This document shows positions 9,273 to 17,842 of a stretch of DNA of 64,000 nt, piece by piece. The stretch is from NCBI GenBank assembly GCA_965227745.1, contig OZ245769.1:1860001-1924000 (forward strand), read 5' to 3'. The notes under the pieces are model-generated. The model saw only the letters and a list, made by a program, of their open reading frames with translations. It did not search any database and was not told where the DNA came from. The position numbers and the translations under genes are program-made. Source of the stretch: GAS368 sp965227745 (lineage in GTDB: Bacteria > Verrucomicrobiota > Verrucomicrobiia > Opitutales > Opitutaceae). Position 1 is the stretch's first letter, and each line of letters starts with the position of its first letter.

Positions 9273-10663
9273 TTGTCGTTCCGCTTCTTCCCTCCTTTGC
9301 CTCCGGGGCGGGCGCGCGCGTCATCGGCGGCCGGGGCAGTGGCGGGATCGTAGCTGGGATTTTTGACGGCCATTTGGGCGCTCACGGCCTTGAGGTAGGC
9401 GTCGAGGCGGGCGGTGAGTTCGGCCAGTTTTTCCGGCTGCGCCGCAGCGAGATCGTGCGTCTCGCTGGGATCGCGCTCAAGTTCGTAAAGGCGCCGCGCA
9501 CCGGTCTCGTAATTGCGGACGAGTTTGTAGCCGCCGAGCATGATCGCGGTCGCGGGCCCCCCGTTGCCGAGATCGTAGTGAGGGAAATGGAAAACGAGTT
9601 CTTCCCGCGGGCGCGCGACGGTCCCGCGCCCCGCTGGATCATGTAGGATCGGCACAAGGCTGCCGCCCTCGACGGCGGAGGGCACTGGCGCCGTCACACC
9701 CGCCAGCGCCACCAGCGTTGGCAGTACATCGCAGGCCGTCACGGGGGCGCGCGAGCAGACCTCGCCGACGACACCCGGCCCGCGAATGAGAAAGGGCACC
9801 CGCAAGCCGCCCTCGGTCACAGCGCCCTTGCCCCCGGCGAGCGGGGCATTGGTATTGCGGCCCTGCCCACCGTGGTCGGCCGTGTAAATCACGTAGGTAT
9901 TGGCGGCGAGGCCCTGCGCATCGAGCGCGGAGAGAAGCTGCATCACCGATTGGTCGATTTCATCGGAGTCGCGACGGACCGCCGCGCGATCGGGCCCGCC
10001 ACCGCCCTCTTTGCGCTCCTGATTCGGATAGTGGGAGAGTTGCAGGTAAAACGGTTTTCCCGCCTGCTGCGCGCGCTTCATGAACGCGATGCCGCGCTCG
10101 GTCATGCCGTAGGCCTGCTTGGGATTGGGGCTGGCCACATTGTCCGGACCGCCGTTGTTCGTCGGGCCATCGCTCTCATCGAAACCATGTCGCGCGGGCG
10201 AGACGCGCCCGACGTGCCATTTGCCGAAGTGGGCGGTGGAATAACCGGCGGTCTTCAGCAACTCCGCGACCGTGGTCGTGTCCGCCGGCAGTTCGAGCAC
10301 GGGCTCCGGCGGGAGCAGAAATGTGCGCGCCGGCCCCTCCTCCCGACCGACGCCCACAAACGTCATGTGCAGCGCGGCGGGGCTTCGGCCGGTGAAAAGC
10401 GCCGCCCGCGACGGCGTGCAGCGCGGCGACGCCGCATAGCCATGGGCAAACCGCATCCCTTCGCGCGCGAGACGCTCGACGGCGGGAGTTGGGAAGATGC
10501 GGCTCTTCGATTCCGGCACCCGGTCATCCATCATTACCGAGGTCTGTGCCCAGCCTTGAGCCTCGGCCAAAATGACCACGAAGTTCGGCCGAAGTTCGGC
10601 CCCAGCGGCGGCTGACGCCAAAGCCATTGCTGAAAGAAAAAATCTCAAGCGGCGCATGGTCAT
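9269..10663 (-). CDS. Secreted arylsulfatase-family protein with altered metal site
   Basis: This 464-residue sulfatase has a signal peptide (residues 1-21) and the formylglycine motif CTPSRAALFTG, with C82 as the residue to be modified. It also has FGKWHVG and GGKGAVTEGGLRVPF, both normal for the family. Two metal-binding spots are unusual: the N-terminal Asp-Asp of typical sulfatases is Glu34-Ala35 (ILAEAQGWAQ), and the later Asp-Asn is Asp-His (YTADHGGQG). The protein could still be active with a changed metal site, or act on another ester. A basic Gly/Lys-rich tail (PGGKGGKKRNDK) ends the protein. Activation needs a formylglycine-generating enzyme, which is not in the window. It sits between the YHYH-PEBP gene (5-base gap) and the last phosphoesterase (4-base overlap). 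Confidence 0.88.
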   Translation of the reverse strand: MTMRRLRFFLSAMALASAAAGAELRPNFVVILAEAQGWAQTSVMMDDRVPESKSRIFPTPAVERLAREGMRFAHGYAASPRCTPSRAALFTGRSPAALHMTFVGVGREEGPARTFLLPPEPVLELPADTTTVAELLKTAGYSTAHFGKWHVGRVSPARHGFDESDGPTNNGGPDNVASPNPKQAYGMTERGIAFMKRAQQAGKPFYLQLSHYPNQERKEGGGGPDRAAVRRDSDEIDQSVMQLLSALDAQGLAANTYVIYTADHGGQGRNTNAPLAGGKGAVTEGGLRVPFLIRGPGVVGEVCSRAPVTACDVLPTLVALAGVTAPVPSAVEGGSLVPILHDPAGRGTVARPREELVFHFPHYDLGNGGPATAIMLGGYKLVRNYETGARRLYELERDPSETHDLAAAQPEKLAELTARLDAYLKAVSAQMAVKNPSYDPATAPAADDARARPGGKGGKKRNDK

Positions 10664-10668
10664 GAGCG

Positions 10669-12369
10669 TTAGCGTTTCGTTTTCTCCAGTGGCTGAGCGG
10701 AGGTCGCACCCTCGGGCCGGGTATAGGTGACTTTTAACTCGGCACTATCGAGCATGTGACCCTTCATCGCCGCCAGCAAGACCGCGCGGCTGACTTCGCC
10801 CGGCGGATGCGATAGGTGCAGGGCGTCATCCAGCGCGTAAACGGTGAGGATGTAGGTTTTGGCTCCGGGACCTTTCGAATGCGGCGGTGCGTAGCCCACG
10901 CGGCGGGTGATGCCGTTGCTACCCAGCACACCGAGACCGCGCGCATCCTTGGGCAGGCTGCGGATGTCGGCTGGAAGGTCGTATAGCGTCCAGTACCACT
11001 TGGTCACTCCCTCCGGATCGATGTGATGCATGATCACGGCAAAGCTCTTCGTGCCGGGCGGCGCGCCCGTCCATTCCAAGGGCGGAGAAAGACTAGCGCC
11101 GTCTCCGGTAAACTCCACGGGCAACACTCCATCGCTTCCGACGGCCGGACTGCGCAGGGCAAAGTTGCCGGAGCGCGGCGGAGCGGGCTCCGGCCCGGTG
11201 GCGACGTTGCGCTCAGGTTCTCGAGGCGGCGGGTTGTCCCGATCCGGGGGCGGTCCGCCTTTCTTTTTTCCATCGCGCCCGCCAACACCTCCGCCGCCGC
11301 CCCCTCGATCACCGGCGCGATAGGTTTCCTCCCGCGTCGTGCCGTCGGCCGACGCAAATTGAAATTTCCACTGGCCGCCGCCGAGCGAGCGGTAGCTCAT
11401 GGAGGCGGAGCGTCCGTTGACTGTATAGCTCAGTTTCGCGAGGGATTCTCCGGGCGAGCCTTCGAACGCGGTGATCTTCGCGCCGCGCAGGGCCGTCAGG
11501 GCCGGTCGCACGCCCTGCGCCCGAGGCTGGGGATCGACCTGCCCTTCCCGCTCAACCACGACGCCGTGGAAGCCGCCGTTCACGTACGGGTATTTCAACG
11601 ACGCGTGGTAGTGGTAACCAAGTGAGGGAGTCTCGTGACCGTTAAATGCATCGAGATTCTTGGGCGCGGAGCCATCGGGCTCGGTCAGTCCGTAGATCGC
11701 GTAACCGTCGAGCGCGACGGCCACGGGCAGCCCCGGCCCCAAAACGCTCTGCAGGTGCAGCGGTGCGGCGTGATAATGGTAGTCATCAGATCGTCCGCAG
11801 TGGCCACCCCATTGGTCGAGCTCGCCGATCTCCTGCGAAATCTCGCCACGATTGTTCTGCGGGTTGAAAATCGGAATGCCGTTGGCCGCGATCGCGATCG
11901 CGCCACGGAGGAAGCGATCTTTGATCGAAACCGGCACCGCTGCCGGCTGCGGGCGAAGCGGAATGCGCCAGGCGTTGGAGCCCGTGTAAGGCTGGGGCAG
12001 CGGCACCTGCTGCTGCCACGCGGTGATGCCAATCATCATATTATGCGCAGGCAGCCCATTGGACTCGACGATTAGAACTTCACCTTGGGGACGGACGCGC
12101 ACCGCAGGGGCAAATTTCGCAAAGATCTCGGTGACCTGCGGTGGCACGAGCTTCGGCAACGCCCCGACCGCGCCGGTCGTGGCGGCCTGCCGCGCGACGG
12201 CGAACCCCGCGTTGGGAAATTCGCGGGCGAACAGCCGCGCCGTCGCATCGTGCGCCGCATCGCCCGTGAGATGAGCGTGAGCCACCGCCCCCACGCCTTG
12301 GGCGAGGAGGAGCATCGCACCGAGCAGGCGACGACAGACCAGAGGCAGAGATCGCAACGTGACGTTCAT
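10669..12369 (-). CDS. Secreted YHYH-domain protein fused to a PEBP (YbhB/YbcL) domain
   Basis: The 566-residue protein has a signal peptide, then a YHYH domain (about residues 110-310) with MIGITAWQQQVPLPQPY, CGRSDDYHYHAAPLHLQ and LGYHYHASLKYPYVNGGFHG. A Gly/Pro/Arg-rich linker (about 345-400) follows. It ends in a phosphatidylethanolamine-binding-like domain with LPVEFTGDGASLSPPLEW, the HHIDPEG segment and GYAPPHSKGPGAKTY. YHYH domains have no settled function; their conserved Tyr/His clusters suggest metal binding, which is inference. Bacterial PEBP proteins bind small anionic ligands. Its start overlaps the stop of the preceding paralogous YHYH gene by four bases, so the two are likely translated together. 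Confidence 0.85.
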   Translation of the reverse strand: MNVTLRSLPLVCRRLLGAMLLLAQGVGAVAHAHLTGDAAHDATARLFAREFPNAGFAVARQAATTGAVGALPKLVPPQVTEIFAKFAPAVRVRPQGEVLIVESNGLPAHNMMIGITAWQQQVPLPQPYTGSNAWRIPLRPQPAAVPVSIKDRFLRGAIAIAANGIPIFNPQNNRGEISQEIGELDQWGGHCGRSDDYHYHAAPLHLQSVLGPGLPVAVALDGYAIYGLTEPDGSAPKNLDAFNGHETPSLGYHYHASLKYPYVNGGFHGVVVEREGQVDPQPRAQGVRPALTALRGAKITAFEGSPGESLAKLSYTVNGRSASMSYRSLGGGQWKFQFASADGTTREETYRAGDRGGGGGGVGGRDGKKKGGPPPDRDNPPPREPERNVATGPEPAPPRSGNFALRSPAVGSDGVLPVEFTGDGASLSPPLEWTGAPPGTKSFAVIMHHIDPEGVTKWYWTLYDLPADIRSLPKDARGLGVLGSNGITRRVGYAPPHSKGPGAKTYILTVYALDDALHLSHPPGEVSRAVLLAAMKGHMLDSAELKVTYTRPEGATSAQPLEKTKR

Positions 12370-15347
12370 GGCAAAGTATAGAGTTCGACGAGCGCGGTTC
12401 CGGTCGTTCCCCCGACGCCGCTGACCACCGCCGTATAAGCACCAGGGGCCAAGCTCACCAACACCGCGGCGTCCCGACTGCCACTGGCGAGGGGAAACGC
12501 ACCGACCTTGGTCGCGGCGGCGGCGATCTCGGCGGAGTTCGCCGCGGTGGACCAGTTGTCGTTAGTCGCAACTGAAGCGCCGTCGCGAAAGATCGTCAGG
12601 ATCGGATCCGCGAGCGCACCGCTCACTCCAAAATCACCGAGCCCCGGACCCACTGCTCGCATCAGTACTCGCAGCGAACCATTTCCGCCCACGACAAAAC
12701 CCGGGATCAGCACAGACTCGCCCGTGCCGACAAAGGCCCGCGTGGAGGCATTCACGATGCCGCCGCTGGCACTCGATCCCGTGTCGTAGACCTCGACCAG
12801 CGCGACGCCCGCGTCGTTCACCGCTCCGGTCACCGGCGCGGTGTAGGAACCGGCGACGAATGATGCAATGAGCGCCGCATCGCGGCTGCCCGCGGTGAGC
12901 GAAAAGGCCCCTGCGGCCGAAATGGCGGGACCATCGGTGGCCAGCCAGTTGTCATTGCTGCCCAGCGTCGACCCATCGCCGCGCACGACCGTCAGCCGGG
13001 GATCGGCAAGCGCCCCGGCGACGCCGAATCCCGTGAGGGCGGGCCCGATCGCCCGCACGAGCACCGGCCGGGCGTCACCCGCGACCACGAAGCCGGCGAT
13101 CGGGACGCCGGCCGATCCGCCGACAGCGGCGCGCGTGGCGATATTGATCAGGCGCGCGGCGCCGGTGCTGCCACCCGGATCGGCCGTGACCACGGGGCCG
13201 CGCACCGCAAAGACCGGAAAATTCGACGTCATCACCTCGTAGCTGATGAGCCCCTGCGCGCCCCGGGGCGGGCCATTGGCGGCGGGGACCGTGGTGTTCA
13301 CGCCAAACTCGACGAGCCATGCGCTCGTCGGCGCTTGATTGCCGCCGCCGCGCAAAACGGTCGAAGACCAGTAGGCGGTCGCGGGCGTCGTCGCGGCGGG
13401 AAAGAGGACGCGGTTGACGGGCGAGACCGCACTGTTCGCCGTGGTGGCCGTGGCGAGCGTAAAGTCGACCAGTGTCTGCAGCTCCTTGATGTTGGGTAGA
13501 CGCCAGTCGGTGTAGCCGGCGAGGGTCAACGCTTCGGCATAAGAGAGCGCCGCAGTCCAGCTCCGCGCGGAGGCGGGCACCTGAGTCCACATCAAGCCGG
13601 TGTCGAGGTCCGTGATGGTGCCATCGAGGTTGTTCACGTAGTTGTGCCCATTGGTCGGTTTCGCCCCGCGCACGTAGCGCGCGTGATACCGGAGCGCGCC
13701 GCCCGCGCTGAGTGTTTCCGCCTTGGGCTTCGGCCCCATGCCACCCCCGGCGTTTACGCACCACACTTTGGTCGCATCCGCGCCATAGATATCGCTCGAC
13801 CACCAGTACTCCGCGACTCCGGTGGGATTGCTAGGGAAGAACGTCGTGTTTAGCGCAGCCGGGTTGCCGTTGTTGTGATTCATGATGCTGAACAACTCGG
13901 TCGGCGTCGGCAGCCGCCAGTCGGTGAAGCCGCCCGTGGTCACGCTCGACGCCCGCGCGGCCGCGTTGTCCCACGTGGATTCGCCGTTATCGACTTTCTG
14001 CCACATGAGACCCGTCACATTATCGGTGATGGTGCCGTTACCGTTATCGGTGAAGCTCGGCGGGTTGATCGTGTACTCGCTGTCTTCGCCTGAGACGCCC
14101 GGCACGTCGACGGTCTGCCCGGTGTCGGGCAGCTTCTTCAACGAAAACTCGGCCATGCCGTACGTCGTCAATCGATTGCCGCCGTTATTGTAAGTCGTCG
14201 TGGTCGCGGCGATCGTCGGCAATCTCCACGTGACCGTCATGGTCTTCGGGTTGGCATTTCGATTGATGCGCCAGCACTCGTCATAGGTGTTGGCGCCAAC
14301 CTGGATGCGCATCAGAAACTGATCGGGCGACGCCGTGCCCGTGAGTGATTCGACGAGATGGCCCGCCGCGTCGGTGTCCAGGGCCACGGGATTCTTAAAC
14401 GCCACGATGCGCGCGCCCTGCACCGCCTGCGCCGCGTAGCCTCCGGTGCCGGACTGCCGCAAACTCTGCACTTCCGGCTGGCCGTCGACCTGCCCGCCGA
14501 AATTGACCACCGTGCCGTGAAAGGCCGTGGGCAGGTACGGCGCGGCCGGGCCGCCCGCCGCGCTGCCGACCGCATGGTAGTGATAGTTCCACGACCCGTG
14601 AGTGTGTCCGCCGTCCGCATCGAGCGGCTGCCGCGCCGAGCCGTCGGGTTCGGTGTATCCATAGATCGGATACCCATCGAGCGCCCACGCGACCGGTTTG
14701 TCGATGCCGAGCACGGCCTGGAGGTGCACGGGCGCGATGTGGTAGTGGTAATCATCGGCGAGCCCGCAATGGCCGCCATAAATATCCAGTTCGCCGATCT
14801 CGTACGAGACGCGCCCGGTGTTGTTGCGCGGGTTGAAGATGGCGATGCCATCGGCCCCGACGGCGATGGCACCGCGCTGAAAATTGCCCGCCGAGATCGG
14901 AATCGGGGCGGCGGACGGCGTGGGCACGAGGGGCAGGCGCCAGACATTGGGTTTGCCGAAGCCGAGGGACCCCTGGTCGCGCTCGGGATTCGTCGTCGAG
15001 GCGAAATACGAGGCGGGAACGGGAATCTGCTGCTGCCACGACGTGATGCCCACCATCGGCGTAGGCATGAGCGCGGGGTTCGGAACATTATCCGACTCCA
15101 CGTAAAATGTAGTCGTGTCGAAATAGGAACGCACGCGCGGCCGAAAGGCGCCAAAGGAGGCGGCCATCGCCGGGCCATAACCGGCAGGTGCCGTGGCGGC
15201 CGCGCGCGGGCCATCGCCGACCGCCGCCTGTGCCGCGCGATATTCCGCGATCATCGCGTCGAGTTGCGGACTGCCGTGAGAACCCTCGTGGGCGGTGCCC
15301 ACCGATACGACCCAGAGCGGGAGTAAGGAAAAGATTAATCGTTTCAT
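12366..15347 (-). CDS. Secreted multidomain YHYH / DUF1566 protein with two C-terminal Opitutus-type repeats
   Basis: The order of parts in this 993-residue protein is: signal peptide (1-19); YHYH domain (about 95-330) with MVGITSWQQQIPVP, CGLADDYHYHIAPVHLQ and WNYHYHAVG; two DUF1566/Lcl_C-type domains (about 440-720) each with a GLMWxxV start and a TDWRLP core; and two tandem copies (about 735-993) of a 125-130 residue module with LVRAIGPALTGFGV, SNDNW and SGSRDAA landmarks. It ends ALVELYTLP. The YHYH part is clearly paralogous to that of the next gene. The extracellular, repeat-rich build suggests a surface or matrix protein that binds ligand rather than a classical enzyme. Both ends overlap the neighbouring genes by four bases. 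Confidence 0.85.
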   Translation of the reverse strand: MKRLIFSLLPLWVVSVGTAHEGSHGSPQLDAMIAEYRAAQAAVGDGPRAAATAPAGYGPAMAASFGAFRPRVRSYFDTTTFYVESDNVPNPALMPTPMVGITSWQQQIPVPASYFASTTNPERDQGSLGFGKPNVWRLPLVPTPSAAPIPISAGNFQRGAIAVGADGIAIFNPRNNTGRVSYEIGELDIYGGHCGLADDYHYHIAPVHLQAVLGIDKPVAWALDGYPIYGYTEPDGSARQPLDADGGHTHGSWNYHYHAVGSAAGGPAAPYLPTAFHGTVVNFGGQVDGQPEVQSLRQSGTGGYAAQAVQGARIVAFKNPVALDTDAAGHLVESLTGTASPDQFLMRIQVGANTYDECWRINRNANPKTMTVTWRLPTIAATTTTYNNGGNRLTTYGMAEFSLKKLPDTGQTVDVPGVSGEDSEYTINPPSFTDNGNGTITDNVTGLMWQKVDNGESTWDNAAARASSVTTGGFTDWRLPTPTELFSIMNHNNGNPAALNTTFFPSNPTGVAEYWWSSDIYGADATKVWCVNAGGGMGPKPKAETLSAGGALRYHARYVRGAKPTNGHNYVNNLDGTITDLDTGLMWTQVPASARSWTAALSYAEALTLAGYTDWRLPNIKELQTLVDFTLATATTANSAVSPVNRVLFPAATTPATAYWSSTVLRGGGNQAPTSAWLVEFGVNTTVPAANGPPRGAQGLISYEVMTSNFPVFAVRGPVVTADPGGSTGAARLINIATRAAVGGSAGVPIAGFVVAGDARPVLVRAIGPALTGFGVAGALADPRLTVVRGDGSTLGSNDNWLATDGPAISAAGAFSLTAGSRDAALIASFVAGSYTAPVTGAVNDAGVALVEVYDTGSSASGGIVNASTRAFVGTGESVLIPGFVVGGNGSLRVLMRAVGPGLGDFGVSGALADPILTIFRDGASVATNDNWSTAANSAEIAAAATKVGAFPLASGSRDAAVLVSLAPGAYTAVVSGVGGTTGTALVELYTLP

Positions 15348-17836
15348 GGGACTTCGTAAATTTCCACGAGCGCAACGCCCGTGGTATTACCCACGCCGCT
15401 GACTTGCGCGCTGTAGGATCCGGGATCGAGGGTCACGAGTATGGCGGCGTCGCGCGAATTAGGCGGGAGCGTGAAGGCCCCGACCTGCGCGCCCACCAGC
15501 CCGATCTGCGCGACATTCGGCGCCGAGAGCCAGTTGTCGTTAGTCTGGAGCGCGGTGGTCGTTCCCTGCCGGAAAAGCGCCAACTGCGGATCGGCCAGCA
15601 CGCCCGTGACGCCAAACGGCGTGAGTGACGGACCGATCGCGCGGATCAGCACCTGCTTGGGCGCGTCCCCCGTGATGGAAAAGCCCGCGATGAGAATCGA
15701 GCCACCGGTGCCGACGTTGGTGCGGGCGGACATATTGACGAGGCGCGCCGTCGTGGACGTGGTCGAGGCATCGTAGGCTTCCATCAACGCGATGCCGGTG
15801 GCAGCGCCTTTTCCGGCCACGATGGACGAGTAACTGCCGGGATTGAGATTAGCGACCACCGCCGCATCCAGCGCAGTGGCGCCGAGCGTAAATGCGCCCA
15901 CGCGAGTCGTGATGGCGGAGGTCTGGTTCGAGTTCGTGCCGGTCGACCAATTATCGTTGGTGGCCACGGTGGAGTTGTTTGCATCGACCACCGTCAGCAC
16001 CGGATCAGGGAGCACGCCGGTGACGCCGAACGCCGCCAGCGAGGGCCCGATGCCGCGCAGCAGCAAGGGCACGGGATCGCCCTGGCCGACGACGCATCCA
16101 ACGATCAGAGTCTCGCTGCCCGTGCCCGCCGTGGAGCGCACCGACATATTGCCGAGCCGGCTCGCACCTAGCGTAAGGACGGCCGCAGCAGAGGTCACGG
16201 AGCCGGCCGAGGTGGAGACCACCACCGTGTAGCTGCCGGCGTCGCTCGCCGACGCGCGGGCAAGGCCCAGAACGGCGGTGGTCGCTCCCGGCAGATCGAC
16301 GCCGTTGCGTTTCCATTGATAACTCAGCGGGAGCGAACTGCTCGCGCTGACGGAAAACGTAACGGCACTGCCGGCAGATACGGCCTGCGAGCGGGGCTGT
16401 GCGACGATGACCGGAGTGGTGCTTTGCTCCACGGCTGTGCCGACATTGTAAGAAAACGCGACCTTGCCGTTGACCGCGTCAGTGCCGGGCCGCTCGTCGG
16501 CCGGGAGGTAGGTGCGAACATATTCCACTTTCACGCCCGCCGGTGCGACCGTCACCCGCGTATAGCCACTATCGGGGAAACGCTCGCCAGTGGCGTACGC
16601 ATCGGAGTTGAAGAGCGAGTAATTGGGATTGGCCGGAGAGCCGAGCGCTTGGTAAGTGACTCCATCGAGCTGCTGGTGCACCCAGATGTGATCGTGACCC
16701 TGGAAAAAGATGGTGACCTTGTTGGCCACGAAGAGCTGGTGAATCGGCAGGGCCCAGCCCGCGCGGTTCTGCGCGAAGCCCGGCGTACCGTTGTTGTTCT
16801 GGCCGCCCCATTCGAATTTCAATGCGACATCGATGCCGCCCCGGTTCGTGCCCATGACGTGGTGGGCGAACACGAATTTGTACTTTGCTTTGCTCTGCTC
16901 GAGTGTGGACTTGAGCCAGTCGTACTGGGCTTTGCCGTGGGTAATGGCCCACTGGTCGGGTGACTTGCTGCCGCCGTAGAAATCATTGTCCACGACCACG
17001 GGCGAGCCCCAGTAGGGATCGAGCGTGACAAAGAGCGCGTCGCCCCATTCCCACGCGTAGTAGTTTCTGAGCAGTCCGACATGCTCCACGATTTCAGCAT
17101 TGCCGGAGTAGAAATCGTCGGGTGCCGGCTGCGCGTAGTACAAATTTCGCGCGTTCTGCGCCCACACCGCGACATTGTTCGGCGTGCCGTCGAGCAGGTA
17201 GCGGGCGGCTTGCTCGTGATTGCCGTTGACCAGAAACACGGGCGCGGTCCGCCCGATGATTCCCAGGTAGGGGCGTTGGATGACGTAGCGCTGGGCGACC
17301 TGTGGCTGGGTGACAGCGCGGGGGTTGGCTTGATTGATGGTGTCGACGCTGAAGTCGTCGCCGCTGGTGATATAAAAATCCGGCTGGTCCGCCGCGACGG
17401 CGGTCAGGGTCCGGGTGTAGAACGCGGAATTGAACTGCGTATTGGCCCGCTCCGGATGCGAGTCGCCCTGAACTCCAAACACGAAGCTACTGCCCGGCGC
17501 ACGTTGCGTGATGAACGAATATTCCGGACTCGCGTCGTAAGTCGGCGCACCAACTGGACGAAAACGAATCCGGTAGTAGTAGCGCGTGTTGCCGGTAAGG
17601 CCGGTTACGGTCAGTTCCTGCGGCACATCCGCGGCAAGCGAAAGCGGCGGCGTCTGGCTCGGGTAAGTGGATGGCTGCGGACCGTACTCTAGATAAACAG
17701 AGTACGCCGCCGGAGCGAGGACGTTGGCGGCGATTGACTTACTGGTCGGTCTTCCGAGCACGAGCGTACCCGGGAAATCGGCGGCGTGGATGAGCGGACC
17801 GACGACCAGAAATAATAGGACGGCGAGGAGGCGCAT
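15344..17836 (-). CDS. Secreted metallophosphoesterase with Ig-like domain and two C-terminal repeats
   Basis: This 830-residue exported phosphoesterase has a signal peptide (1-18), then a purple acid phosphatase-type N-terminal domain (about 22-115) with GNTRYYYRIRFRP. The calcineurin-like domain (about 115-430) has VQGDSHPE, ITSGDDFS, LVNGNHEQ, VFAHHVMG and FFQGHDHIW. An Ig-like domain follows (about 475-560; LSYQWKRNGVDLPGA, DAGSYTVVV), then two copies of the 125-130 residue module. The metal motifs are complete, although the second one reads SGDDFS rather than the more usual GDxxD found in its two sister proteins. It overlaps the following YHYH gene by four bases and is separated from the upstream phosphoesterase by six. 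Confidence 0.87.
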   Translation of the reverse strand: MRLLAVLLFLVVGPLIHAADFPGTLVLGRPTSKSIAANVLAPAAYSVYLEYGPQPSTYPSQTPPLSLAADVPQELTVTGLTGNTRYYYRIRFRPVGAPTYDASPEYSFITQRAPGSSFVFGVQGDSHPERANTQFNSAFYTRTLTAVAADQPDFYITSGDDFSVDTINQANPRAVTQPQVAQRYVIQRPYLGIIGRTAPVFLVNGNHEQAARYLLDGTPNNVAVWAQNARNLYYAQPAPDDFYSGNAEIVEHVGLLRNYYAWEWGDALFVTLDPYWGSPVVVDNDFYGGSKSPDQWAITHGKAQYDWLKSTLEQSKAKYKFVFAHHVMGTNRGGIDVALKFEWGGQNNNGTPGFAQNRAGWALPIHQLFVANKVTIFFQGHDHIWVHQQLDGVTYQALGSPANPNYSLFNSDAYATGERFPDSGYTRVTVAPAGVKVEYVRTYLPADERPGTDAVNGKVAFSYNVGTAVEQSTTPVIVAQPRSQAVSAGSAVTFSVSASSSLPLSYQWKRNGVDLPGATTAVLGLARASASDAGSYTVVVSTSAGSVTSAAAVLTLGASRLGNMSVRSTAGTGSETLIVGCVVGQGDPVPLLLRGIGPSLAAFGVTGVLPDPVLTVVDANNSTVATNDNWSTGTNSNQTSAITTRVGAFTLGATALDAAVVANLNPGSYSSIVAGKGAATGIALMEAYDASTTSTTARLVNMSARTNVGTGGSILIAGFSITGDAPKQVLIRAIGPSLTPFGVTGVLADPQLALFRQGTTTALQTNDNWLSAPNVAQIGLVGAQVGAFTLPPNSRDAAILVTLDPGSYSAQVSGVGNTTGVALVEIYEVP

Positions 17837-17842
17837 GAGCGG

